From the NCBI RefSeq assembly GCF_003990045.1, contig NZ_RZGZ01000005.1:1-64000 (forward strand): a stretch of 64,000 bases of DNA. The letters run 5' to 3'. Shown here one piece after another: positions 44,554-52,085 of this stretch. This DNA comes from Labedella endophytica (GTDB taxonomy: Bacteria; Actinomycetota; Actinomycetes; Actinomycetales; Microbacteriaceae). Both the position numbers and the translations under genes were made by a program. The notes beneath the pieces are model-generated. The model worked only from the letters and a program-made list of their open reading frames with translations, was not told the origin of the DNA and made no database searches. Numbering within the stretch: the first letter of the stretch is position 1; each line of letters opens with the position of its first letter.

Positions 44554-45387
44554 TCAGTTGGAGGGAGCGCGCCACCAGTCGTCGGACGGTGTGACCGGAA
44601 CGGTGCGTTTGTGACGCGTGGCGAGGAAGCGGGTCTCGATCGCCTCCGCCACGTCGGCGGGCACCTCGCGCCCCTCCAGGTAGTCGTCGATGTCCTGATA
44701 GGTGAGACCGAGGTTCGCCTCGTCCGTCTGACCGGGGGTCTCGTCGAGAAGATCGGCCGTCGGCGCCTTCTCGTAGAGCCGCGCGGGAGCGTCGAGGTGG
44801 CGCAGGAGAGCCTTGCCCTGTCGCTTCGTGAGTCCGCTGAGCGGGAGGATGTCCGCCCCGCCATCGCCGAACTTGGTGAAGAACCCGGTGAGCGCCTCAG
44901 CCGCGTGGTCCGTCCCCACCACGAGCAGCGAACGCTGGCCGGCGATCGCGTACTGGGAGACCATGCGTGCCCGTGCCTTGACGTTGCCCTTGGTGAAGTC
45001 GGTCATCCGATCTCCCACGGCATCGGCGTACTCGTCGAAGAAGCCGTCGACCCCGCGCTTGACGTTGAAGGTCACGGTCCGGTCCGGAGAGATGAAGCCG
45101 AGGGCGAGCTGAGCATCGTCCTCGTCGTGCTGCACCCCGTACGGGAGCCGGACTGCGATGAACTCCGCTTCCCGCCCCTCGGACCGCAGTCGCTCGACCG
45201 CCAGCTGGCACAGGCGCCCGGCGAGCGAGGAGTCCTGTCCCCCGCTGATGCCGAGGACGAATCCCGAGGCCGAGGTGATCGTGGCGTATTCGACGAGGAA
45301 CGCCACGCGTTCCTCGATCTCCCCGGCGGGATCGATTTCCGGAACGGAACCCAGTTCGGCAATGATGGCGCTCTGACGATCACTCAT
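44554..45387 (-). CDS. nadE: NH3-dependent NAD synthetase
   Basis: Final step of NAD synthesis: amidates nicotinate adenine dinucleotide using ATP and ammonia. The 277-residue protein has the PP-loop SGGQDSS (residues 48-54), and [18 protein letters not shown] and [19 protein letters not shown] of the NadE core. It has no N-terminal glutaminase domain, so ammonia is the nitrogen source, unlike the larger mycobacterial enzyme. It follows the mevalonate kinase genes by 23 bp but has a leaderless promoter in that gap. Confidence 0.95.
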   Translation of the reverse strand: MSDRQSAIIAELGSVPEIDPAGEIEERVAFLVEYATITSASGFVLGISGGQDSSLAGRLCQLAVERLRSEGREAEFIAVRLPYGVQHDEDDAQLALGFISPDRTVTFNVKRGVDGFFDEYADAVGDRMTDFTKGNVKARARMVSQYAIAGQRSLLVVGTDHAAEALTGFFTKFGDGGADILPLSGLTKRQGKALLRHLDAPARLYEKAPTADLLDETPGQTDEANLGLTYQDIDDYLEGREVPADVAEAIETRFLATRHKRTVPVTPSDDWWRAPSN

Positions 45388-45393
45388 ACCGCC

Positions 45394-45399
45394 AGCCTA
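45394..45399 (-). promoter_or_regulatory. Leaderless -10 for nadE
   Basis: TAGGCT on the minus strand, exactly 6 nt before the ATG at 45387, between pmk and nadE. Confidence 0.6.
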
Positions 45400-45410
45400 A
45401 CTCCGACGCG

Positions 45411-46502
45411 TTACGCCGTGGTTTCGGGTTCGGCACCGCCGTGGACGTGCAGCGAGAGTCGTCGGATATCGCCGAGCTCCCACCGCCGGAACATGGGATC
45501 GAGGTCGGTCGCCTCGTCGGCGAGCACGATCCCGCAGTCCCCGCCACCGGCTCCCGACGACTTGGCCGCGGCGCCGACGTACTCGGCCGAATCGCAGAGG
45601 AGCGTCAACTCCGGCGTCTCGATCGACATGCCCATGCTGACGCCGAGACGGACGAGGAGTCGCCGCGCCCGGTGGAGTTGCGCCTGTGCGCCCGCGAGGT
45701 CGTCGGAGTCGAACGCCTCGACGAGTGCATCAACGCAGGCCCTGCTGTCGCCGAGGAATTGCTCGTAGTGGGTGTCCACGCGGCGCTTGCGCTGCTGGAT
45801 GCCGTCGACGAGTTGGGCCGTCGAGGCCGGTTCGCCGGTCCAGCCGACGACCAGGCGTCCGCCCGACAGCGGGGACAACCGTCGGATGGAGAGACCCGGC
45901 CAGTCGGCGGCGACGACACTCGACACACCGGAGCGGGCGTGATGGTCGAGGACCCACTCGCGGTCGGGCGAGGAGAAGGCGATCCAGCCGCCGTAGAGGC
46001 TCGCGGCCACGTCGCCGCCCGAGGCGAGCGGATTGACCCCGATGGTCGCGAGAAGGGCGAGTTTCAATCGCGACAACTCGTCGAGACCGAGTCCGTAGAA
46101 CCGGTCGAGCGCCGTGACCGTCGCCACGGTGACCGCCGCGCTCGAACCGAGTCCGAACTTGCGACCGGAGCGATCATCGAGCTCGCTCCGGATCGTGAGG
46201 TCGTAGAACGCGAGCGGACGGCCCGAGTCGACGGCGAACGCCTCGACGACGCGGATGGCCGAGAGGACGTAGTCGAACGGCCGCTGGTCGCGATCGATCA
46301 CGAGCCTGTCGCCGTCGCGTCGCCAGAGGACGGGGAGGTGGCCGAACTGATCGGAGATCAACCGGCCGGTACCGGTGGCCGCGGCCGCGAGTGTCACGGT
46401 GACGAAACGGTCGACCGCGATGAGCACGGCGGGGTACCCCGGTTCGACGACGGCGTACTCCCCCGCGATGAAGAGCTTTCCTGGCGCCGAGACCTCGATC
46501 AT
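45411..46502 (-). CDS. mvaK2: Phosphomevalonate kinase
   Basis: Converts 5-phosphomevalonate to 5-diphosphomevalonate in the mevalonate pathway. The 363-residue GHMP kinase starts IEVSAPGKLFIAGEYAVVEPG, has the ATP loop KFGLGSSAAVTVA and the C-terminal motif SSGAGGGDCGI, all typical of bacterial (MvaK2/ERG8-like) enzymes. Its ATG overlaps the mvaD stop (ATGA). Third gene of the mvk-mvaD-pmk unit. Confidence 0.93.
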   Translation of the reverse strand: MIEVSAPGKLFIAGEYAVVEPGYPAVLIAVDRFVTVTLAAAATGTGRLISDQFGHLPVLWRRDGDRLVIDRDQRPFDYVLSAIRVVEAFAVDSGRPLAFYDLTIRSELDDRSGRKFGLGSSAAVTVATVTALDRFYGLGLDELSRLKLALLATIGVNPLASGGDVAASLYGGWIAFSSPDREWVLDHHARSGVSSVVAADWPGLSIRRLSPLSGGRLVVGWTGEPASTAQLVDGIQQRKRRVDTHYEQFLGDSRACVDALVEAFDSDDLAGAQAQLHRARRLLVRLGVSMGMSIETPELTLLCDSAEYVGAAAKSSGAGGGDCGIVLADEATDLDPMFRRWELGDIRRLSLHVHGGAEPETTA

Positions 46503-47473
46503 GCGGTCGCCCGATCGATGCGGACGCCCGGTCCCGGGAGCGCCGTGGTGACCCCGGCGACGCCGAGCTCCTCCACAGCGGTCCGGATGGTGGCGAGGTC
46601 CGGGCGACGGCAGAGGATCTTGACGTTGGGTCCGGCATCCATGGTGGCGTAGCACTCGGCCCCGGCGGATCGGAGCTCGCGGACGAGGCGGAGGCACCGG
46701 ACGCTGTCGGGCTCCCAGTACGTCACGGGCGGGGTCGAGCCGAGCATGGACGCGTGCATCCGCATCGCGTTCGATTCCGCGAGCTCGCCGACCCGCGTGA
46801 AGTCCCCCGCGCCGATCGCATCGAGCATCGACGAGAAGTCCGAACGGGAGGCGGACACCCACGCGTCGTAGTACGGCGAAGTCTCCGCCGTCAGTCTCAT
46901 GGCGTCCCGGCTCGAGATCTCCTTCGTCCCGGCGTTCACGACGGCGACGACCATCGCGAGATCGAGTCCCGGGTCCACGAGCGGTTCGGCGTAGGACGAG
47001 AGGTCGTCCGTGCCCGCGTACCAGACGGCGAGCCCCCCGAAGACGGAGCGTGACGCGGATCCGGAGCCCTTGCGGGCGAGGATCGAGAGGTCGCGCGGGG
47101 CGAGCGTGAGACCGGCGGCGGACGTCGCGGCCGCCGCGAGGGCGGCGAACCCCGATGCGGAGGAAGCGAGTCCCGCCGCGGTCGGCACCGTGTTGCGCGA
47201 AACCACTGTGGCGTGGTCCGAACGGCCGGCGAGATCCCGGACGAGATCGAGGAAGCGGGAGACGCGGTCCGCCGGCACACCGCTGAGGACGGCACCGTCG
47301 AGGACGACGGAGTCCTGCTCAGCCCCCCATTCCACGGTCGTCTCGGTGCGATAGGCGTCGAGGGTGAGGGATACGCTGCTCGTCGCCGGGATCGCGAGCC
47401 GCGAATCGACCTTCCCCCAGTACTTGATGAGGGCGATGTTGGAATGAGCGACAGCAGTCGACGAGCCGGTCAT
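46499..47473 (-). CDS. mvaD: Diphosphomevalonate decarboxylase
   Basis: ATP-dependent decarboxylation of diphosphomevalonate to isopentenyl diphosphate. The 324-residue protein has the diagnostic NIALIKYWGK near residues 12-21, NTVPTAAGLASSASGFAAL in the ATP loop, and KGSGSASRSVFGG; the late segment YATMDAGPNVKIL holds the catalytic Asp region. The ATG at 47473 overlaps the mvk stop. A much longer upstream frame exists but is a shadow of mvk. Confidence 0.95.
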   Translation of the reverse strand: MTGSSTAVAHSNIALIKYWGKVDSRLAIPATSSVSLTLDAYRTETTVEWGAEQDSVVLDGAVLSGVPADRVSRFLDLVRDLAGRSDHATVVSRNTVPTAAGLASSASGFAALAAAATSAAGLTLAPRDLSILARKGSGSASRSVFGGLAVWYAGTDDLSSYAEPLVDPGLDLAMVVAVVNAGTKEISSRDAMRLTAETSPYYDAWVSASRSDFSSMLDAIGAGDFTRVGELAESNAMRMHASMLGSTPPVTYWEPDSVRCLRLVRELRSAGAECYATMDAGPNVKILCRRPDLATIRTAVEELGVAGVTTALPGPGVRIDRATA

Positions 47474-48420
47474 GCGACGGGCACCATCGTGTCGTAGGTC
47501 CAGGTCGCGTGGGCACCGGCCTCCCGGAGAGCAGCGGACACGGCCGAGGCCTCCCCGGATGTCGCGACGAGTGCGACGATGCATCCGCCGCGCCCGCCCC
47601 CCGTGAGCTTGGCGCCGGCGGCCCCTGCCGCGGCCGCGGCCGCGACGAGGTCGTCGAGGCGGCCGGAGGTCACACCCAGATCGGAGAGGAGACCGTGCGC
47701 CTCGGACATCCGCTGCCCGAGGCGATCCGCCGATCCCTGCGCCAGGTCGTCGGCGGCACCCTCCGCGAGCTCGCCCAGACGATCGATACGTGCCGTGGCC
47801 CATCGAGGGCGGGCGTCATGGACCGAGCGTACGGCGGCCACGGCGTCGCGCGTGCGGCCGCGCTCCCCCGTGTCCGCGATGACGAACGAGGCCTCGAGGG
47901 TCAGCGGAAGGGGCGAGGCCTCTCCCGAGCGGAACATCACGGGTACCCGAGAATTCGTTGCCACGGCATCGAGCCCGCTCGGGGTCCCGTGGGCGACGCG
48001 CTCCGCCACCTGCACGAGATCGAGGTGTTCCCGGTCCGACAGTGCGCGTCCGGCGACGTCGGCGAACGCGTGCACGAGAGCGCCGGCGGCCGCTGCGCTC
48101 GATCCGAGGCCGCGTTCTGCCGGGATGGAGCTCCGGATCACGACCGAGAGGTCCCGACGGGGCACGGCGAACGCCTCACCGGCCGCCTCGATCGCGGCGA
48201 GCGGACCCGCCAGCTGATCCGGTGTCTCGGAGAGCAGGCCCGAGAACAGGGAGGACTCGATGCGTGCCTCGCCCGGGCTTCGAAGGATCTCGACGTCCAT
48301 CGACAGGGCGGGAAGCGGAAGGGCGATCGCCGGACGGCCGTACACCACGGAGTGTTCGCCCATCAGGATGAACTTCGCCCGCGTGTGCCCGGTACCGAGC
48401 ACGCCGCTTCGTGATTCCAC
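47470..48420 (-). CDS. mvk: Mevalonate kinase
   Basis: Phosphorylates mevalonate, the first kinase step of the mevalonate route to isoprenoids. The 316-residue GHMP kinase has KFILMGEHSVVYGRPAIALP at the N-terminus, the ATP loop RGLGSSAAAAGAL (104-114), the AHGTPSGLDA segment with the catalytic Asp, and KLTGGGRGGC near the end. The start is a GTG at 48420 with a GGAGG site 8 nt upstream. The upstream frame to 48618 runs into tRNA-Arg and is not coding. Confidence 0.95.
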   Translation of the reverse strand: MESRSGVLGTGHTRAKFILMGEHSVVYGRPAIALPLPALSMDVEILRSPGEARIESSLFSGLLSETPDQLAGPLAAIEAAGEAFAVPRRDLSVVIRSSIPAERGLGSSAAAAGALVHAFADVAGRALSDREHLDLVQVAERVAHGTPSGLDAVATNSRVPVMFRSGEASPLPLTLEASFVIADTGERGRTRDAVAAVRSVHDARPRWATARIDRLGELAEGAADDLAQGSADRLGQRMSEAHGLLSDLGVTSGRLDDLVAAAAAAGAAGAKLTGGGRGGCIVALVATSGEASAVSAALREAGAHATWTYDTMVPVA

Positions 48421-48475
48421 TGCCGATTCCTCCCGAGGGTTCCGGACGGACGCGGCCGTTCGCGCGCCGCCCACG

Positions 48476-48481
48476 ACTGTA
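48476..48481 (-). promoter_or_regulatory. -10 element for the mevalonate operon
   Basis: TACAGT on the minus strand, giving an mvk leader of about 50 nt. Confidence 0.45.
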
Positions 48482-48575
48482 CCCGGTCGGAGTCCACCCG
48501 GAGCGCGGTTGCGCCGAGAGGCCCCGTACGCACTCGGAGAGCCGTCGCGCCCTCGTAGTAGCCTGTTCTGGTCCT

Positions 48576-48647
48576 CCCCCCGTAGCTCAGCGGAAGAGCA
48601 CGCGGTTTCTACCCGCATGGCCGGGGGTTCGAATCCCTCCGGGGGGA
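48576..48647 (+). tRNA. tRNA-Arg (anticodon TCT)
   Basis: Cloverleaf with acceptor CCCCCCG / CGGGGGG, D arm GCTCAGCGGAAGAGC, anticodon loop TTTCTAC closed by CGCGG / CCGCA (one C-A mismatch at the outer pair), and T loop TTCGAAT. Discriminator A; CCA is not encoded. A TAGCCT at 48559-48564 is the likely -10. Confidence 0.95.
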
Positions 48648-48711
48648 CTGCCGTCCGGCGCGATCCGCCGGAGACGGAATGCGTCGGAGACGGATCCGCC
48701 GGTCGCCCCGA

Positions 48712-48933
48712 TCAGGCCGACGTGACGAGTGCCGCGATGCCCAGGACGGCCGATACCGCGGCCAGGACCAAGGCGATCGCGATCAGGACCAGGTGCACGC
48801 GGTAGAAGGTCGTGCGCGAGCCGTCGGCGGCTCGCGCGCGAGGGTCCTTCGCGATGCGGGCGAGGAACCGCGGCCAGACGATGACGTTGTACGCGGCATT
48901 GACGAGGAGGGCGATGGCGAGGGCGACGAGCAT
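48712..48933 (-). CDS. Small membrane protein (SCO4848-like)
   Basis: A 73-residue protein with two membrane helices (LVALAIALLVNAAYNVIVW and VLIAIALVLAAVSAVLG) joined by a loop FLARIAKDPRARAADGSRTTFYRVH. This layout resembles a small family named after Streptomyces SCO4848; the link is from memory and should be checked. A TAGGCT element lies 9 nt before the ATG on the minus strand, so it has almost no leader. It is divergent from orn. Confidence 0.65.
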   Translation of the reverse strand: MLVALAIALLVNAAYNVIVWPRFLARIAKDPRARAADGSRTTFYRVHLVLIAIALVLAAVSAVLGIAALVTSA

Positions 48934-48986
48934 GATGCGGCCAGCCTAATCGGAGGGTCCCGCGCCGGCTGATCGGTCGAGCACCG

Positions 48987-49025
48987 ACGCCGGGGTTCCA
49001 CGCCGAGGTTCCGCGCCGGGGTTCC
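48987..49025. repeat. Three 13-bp direct repeats upstream of orn
   Basis: ACGCCGGGGTTCC, ACGCCGAGGTTCC and GCGCCGGGGTTCC follow each other without gaps, ending 18 bp before the orn -10 element. Confidence 0.85.
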
Positions 49026-49042
49026 ACGTCGGAGGTCGCGGA

Positions 49043-49048
49043 TAGGAT
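49043..49048 (+). promoter_or_regulatory. Leaderless -10 for orn
   Basis: TAGGAT followed by 6 nt and the ATG at 49055. Confidence 0.6.
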
Positions 49049-49054
49049 CGCTTC

Positions 49055-49675
49055 ATGACCACTGGTAGCGACCTCCTCGTCTGGATCGACTGCGAAATGA
49101 CGGGACTCGACCTCGCGGTCGACGAGCTCGTCGAGATCGCCGTCGTCATCACCGACTTCGACCTCAAGCCCGTCGACGAGGGGCTCAGCGTCGTGATCAA
49201 GCCGAGCGAGGCCGCGCTCGCCAACATGGGCGAGTTCGTCACGACGATGCACACCACCTCTGGACTCATCGACGAGATCCCCGACGGCCTCGAGCTCGCG
49301 GACGCCGAGTTCCGCGTCCTGCAGTACGTCATCGAGCACATCCCCGAAGCGCAGAAGGCCCCGCTCGCGGGAAACTCGATCGGCACCGATCGGGCGTTCC
49401 TCGCCAAGTTCATGCCGCGACTCGACGGCCACCTGCACTACCGCAACGTCGACGTCTCGTCCGTGAAGGAACTCGCCCGCCGCTGGTACCCGCGGGCCTA
49501 CTTCAACGCGCCGTCGAAGGACGGAGGGCACCGTGCCCTCGCCGACATCCTCGAGTCCATCCGTGAACTGGCGTACTACCGTTCGGTCGTGTTCGTGCCG
49601 CTGCCAGGCCCCACGTCCGACGACGCCAAAGCGGCCGCAGCGGCCACCGTGCACGCATACACCTCGAACGTGTAA
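49055..49675 (+). CDS. orn: Oligoribonuclease
   Basis: DEDDh 3'-5' exonuclease that degrades the last 2-5 nt RNAs and linear di-nucleotides such as pGpG. The 206-residue protein has the metal residues in WIDCEMTGLD (Asp, Glu), NSIGTDRAFL (Asp), and HRALADILES (His and Asp), and the substrate-fit segment YRNVDVSSVKEL. The C-terminal ~25 residues are an Ala-rich tail beyond the usual ~180. tRNA-His follows, an order seen in many Actinobacteria. Confidence 0.96.
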   Translation: MTTGSDLLVWIDCEMTGLDLAVDELVEIAVVITDFDLKPVDEGLSVVIKPSEAALANMGEFVTTMHTTSGLIDEIPDGLELADAEFRVLQYVIEHIPEAQKAPLAGNSIGTDRAFLAKFMPRLDGHLHYRNVDVSSVKELARRWYPRAYFNAPSKDGGHRALADILESIRELAYYRSVVFVPLPGPTSDDAKAAAAATVHAYTSNV

Positions 49676-49726
49676 TAGAATCTTTCTCGGTCGCGTGTTC
49701 CGGGTCCGCCCGGAACGACCGCACAT

Positions 49727-49800
49727 GGTGGGTATAGCTCAGTTGGCAGAGCGCCTGGTTGTGGTCCAGGAGGTCGCGGGTTCAAGCCCCGTTACTCACC
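49727..49800 (+). tRNA. tRNA-His (anticodon GTG)
   Basis: Cloverleaf with acceptor GTGGGTA / TACTCAC (one G-T pair), anticodon stem CCTGG / CCAGG with loop TTGTGGT, and T loop TTCAAGC. The extra G at -1 (49727) pairs with the C discriminator (49800), the identity mark of tRNA-His. Confidence 0.96.
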
Positions 49801-49807
49801 CGCTCAT

Positions 49808-49840
49808 GAAACCCCGTCCGGCTCGTCCGGACGGGGTTTC
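49808..49840 (+). terminator. Terminator after tRNA-His
   Basis: A perfect 14-bp stem GAAACCCCGTCCGG / CCGGACGGGGTTTC with loop CTCGT, followed by a short T-rich run. Confidence 0.85.
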
Positions 49841-49967
49841 GTCGATTTCGGCCGAACCTCCCGTGCCGTTCTGAGCGGAGGGAAGATCGCCGACGAGGGC
49901 CGAAACGACGAACCGGCCTCTGTCAACGCCCCATTCGTCCCGGCCGCCGGCCCCCAGACTGGGATGA

Positions 49968-49988
49968 GCAGACATTCGGCGTGTCTGC
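49968..49988. other. Inverted repeat in the kinase gene leader
   Basis: GCAGACA and TGTCTGC with a 7-nt centre lie 15 bp before the kinase start; either an operator or a small hairpin near the ribosome site. The rest of 49841-50003 shows no gene. Confidence 0.4.
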
Positions 49989-50003
49989 ACGCGAGGAGGA
50001 CCG

Positions 50004-51623
50004 ATGACCGTCGGACACGTTCAGGGTGATGCCCTCACCGGTCACCTCCTGGGTGGCCGCTATCGCCTCGACGGCCTCATCGGCCGGGGCGGCATGGCGA
50101 ACGTGTACCGCGCTACGGACGAGGTCCTCGACCGCGGCGTCGCCGTGAAGCTGTTCGGAGAGGCCTCCGACGGCGACAAGCACGCCTCCCGGGCGGCGAT
50201 GGAGGTGCGACTCCTCGCAGCGCTCAACCACCCGTCGCTCGTCACCCTCTACGACGCGCGGGTCGTAGCGGACCAGGACGCGTTCCTCGTGATGGAGCTC
50301 GTCGACGGTCCGACGTTGCGCGATCGGATCGCCGGTGGTCCGATCGGCCGGGTGGACGTCGCCGCGATGGCCGGTGACCTCGCCGAGGCGCTGCACGCCG
50401 TGCATGAGGCCGGAATGGTGCACCGCGACGTCAAGCCCTCGAACGTGCTTCTGGCACCGTCCATCTCCCCGACCCGAGAATTCCGGGCGAAACTCGCCGA
50501 CTTCGGGATCGCCCACCTGGTGGACTCCGCACGGCTGACGACTCCGGGCACAATCATGGGCACCGCGGCGTACCTCAGCCCCGAGCAGACCCGTGGCGTG
50601 GCGCCGGCGCCCGCCGGCGATGTCTACTCCCTCGGTCTCGTGCTCCTCGAGAGCTTCACCCGCGAGCGCGCCTTCCCCGGAAACATGGCGGAGTCGCTCG
50701 TCGCTCGGGTCCAGCGCGACCCCACGATCCCCGGAGACATCGGATACGCGTGGAAGTCGCTGCTCACTGCGATGACCTCGCGGACGCCGGAGGATCGTCC
50801 GACCGCGCTCGAGGTGGCGGCGTCCGCTCGCGGGATCCTCAGCACGGAGGGCACCGGGCCGATCGTGTCCGACGCGACAGCCGCTCTCCCGACGACCGGT
50901 GCGGGGGTCCAGGCGGTCACGCTCGACCCGACGTCGGCCATGGAATCGACCGCCGCCGCTCCCGTCGACTCGATCACGCAGAGAATCGTTCTCGCCGACG
51001 ACTCCAATTCCGTCGAACCCCCGCTCGCGGCGAATCGACGGACCCGCAGAGCCGTCGGACGCACCGCATCGTCCCGGCCGCGCAGGTCCCGTCGTGTGGT
51101 CGGCGCGATCGCCATCGCTGCCGTCACCCTCGCGCTCGGTGCCGGGTTGACCTCGTGGGTCGTCGCCGACCGTTCCGCGACGTCGACAGCCACGGACGGC
51201 CTCACACTCGGAGTACTCCTGACCTCGATCGACACCGTCTCCTCCGGGGTCTCGACCCTCGTGTCCGATCGGCAGACCTCGGCGACCCCGGACGCCGTCC
51301 CCGCCACGGACACCGATCCCGACACGGACGGGACGGACACGGGAACCGACACCACGTCGCCGTCCGAGACCGACGGTACCGAACCGGCTCCGTCCGCTCC
51401 GACACCGACGTCCCCGGACGACACAGCCCCCGACGACACGGTTCCGGACGAGACGACGCCCGACGAGACGACGCCACCGGAGGATACGCCGTCGGAGATC
51501 CCGGATCCCGAACCCTTCGCCCCCGGCAACCCCGGCAACGGAAACTCCGGCAATGGAAACGGGAACCCGGGCAACGGCAACGGCAACGGACCGGGGAACA
51601 ACTCGGGCAAGGGCAACGGCTGA
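50004..51623 (+). CDS. Transmembrane Ser/Thr protein kinase with Gly/Asn-rich outer tail
   Basis: Eukaryotic-type protein kinase, 539 residues. The cytoplasmic kinase domain (~19-280) has the glycine loop GRGGMA, Lys49 in AVKLF, HRDVKPSN with catalytic Asp142, and DFG at 166-168, so it should be active. One membrane helix lies at ~365-387 (VVGAIAIAAVTLALG). The outside part is first Thr/Asp/Pro-rich, then a run of Gly/Asn/Pro repeats to the C-terminus; PASTA domains, usual in cell-wall-sensing PknB, are absent. The ATG has a GAGGAGG site. Target proteins are unknown; the next gene is a small zinc protease. Confidence 0.92.
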   Translation: MTVGHVQGDALTGHLLGGRYRLDGLIGRGGMANVYRATDEVLDRGVAVKLFGEASDGDKHASRAAMEVRLLAALNHPSLVTLYDARVVADQDAFLVMELVDGPTLRDRIAGGPIGRVDVAAMAGDLAEALHAVHEAGMVHRDVKPSNVLLAPSISPTREFRAKLADFGIAHLVDSARLTTPGTIMGTAAYLSPEQTRGVAPAPAGDVYSLGLVLLESFTRERAFPGNMAESLVARVQRDPTIPGDIGYAWKSLLTAMTSRTPEDRPTALEVAASARGILSTEGTGPIVSDATAALPTTGAGVQAVTLDPTSAMESTAAAPVDSITQRIVLADDSNSVEPPLAANRRTRRAVGRTASSRPRRSRRVVGAIAIAAVTLALGAGLTSWVVADRSATSTATDGLTLGVLLTSIDTVSSGVSTLVSDRQTSATPDAVPATDTDPDTDGTDTGTDTTSPSETDGTEPAPSAPTPTSPDDTAPDDTVPDETTPDETTPPEDTPSEIPDPEPFAPGNPGNGNSGNGNGNPGNGNGNGPGNNSGKGNG

Positions 51624-51652
51624 CTCCTCGGGGATACCGCGGACCGACGGTC

Positions 51653-51658
51653 TACGAT
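51653..51658 (+). promoter_or_regulatory. Candidate -10 for the zinc protease gene
   Basis: TACGAT followed by 8 nt and the GTG at 51667. Confidence 0.45.
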
Positions 51659-51666
51659 GGGGCCTC

Positions 51667-52017
51667 GTGATCGACATGACCCCTGACGACTTCGAGGCCC
51701 TCGTCGAGGAGGTCTTCGACACCCTGCCGGACGACATGGTGGACGATCTCGACAACGTCGCGATCATCGTCGAGGACAGGCCGGAGGACGGCTCCCTCGA
51801 TCTCCTCGGCCTCTACCACGGGGTCGCTCTCACCGAACGCGGCCAGTACGGTTTCGGCGAGCTCCCGGACACGATCAGCCTCTACCGCGAGCCTCTCCTG
51901 CACCACGTGGACGACGAGCAGGCTCTCCGCGCCGAGGTGCGCGTCACCCTCGTGCACGAGATCGGGCACTACTTCGGCCTCGACGACGCCGAATTGCACC
52001 GACTCGGGTGGGGCTGA
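51667..52017 (+). CDS. Minimal zinc metallopeptidase (HExxHxxGxxD)
   Basis: A 116-residue zincin-like protein. The C-terminal motif HEIGHYFGLDDAEL gives His, Glu, His and the third ligand Asp, and the N-terminal DFEALVEEVFDTLPDDM and VAIIVEDRP segments fit the compact 'minimal MMP-like' family found across Actinobacteria. No signal peptide, so cytoplasmic; the substrate is unknown. GTG at 51667 is favoured by the nearby -10; an ATG at 51676 is possible. Confidence 0.88.
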   Translation: MIDMTPDDFEALVEEVFDTLPDDMVDDLDNVAIIVEDRPEDGSLDLLGLYHGVALTERGQYGFGELPDTISLYREPLLHHVDDEQALRAEVRVTLVHEIGHYFGLDDAELHRLGWG

Positions 52018-52040
52018 CGGGCGGTCCCACCACCGGGGGC

Positions 52041-52046
52041 TAGCCT
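52041..52046 (+). promoter_or_regulatory. Leaderless -10 element
   Basis: TAGCCT followed by 6 nt and the ATG of a ten-codon ORF at 52053. Confidence 0.5.
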
Positions 52047-52052
52047 GGGGCC

Positions 52053-52085
52053 ATGTCGGCAGAACGGGTCCCCTCATGGGTGTAG
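52053..52085 (+). other. Possible leader mini-ORF (MSAERVPSWV)
   Basis: A ten-codon frame at exact leaderless distance from TAGCCT. It ends 7 nt inside the next gene (start 52076), which is in another frame and has no ribosome site. Ribosomes may enter here and restart at 52076. Confidence 0.4.
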
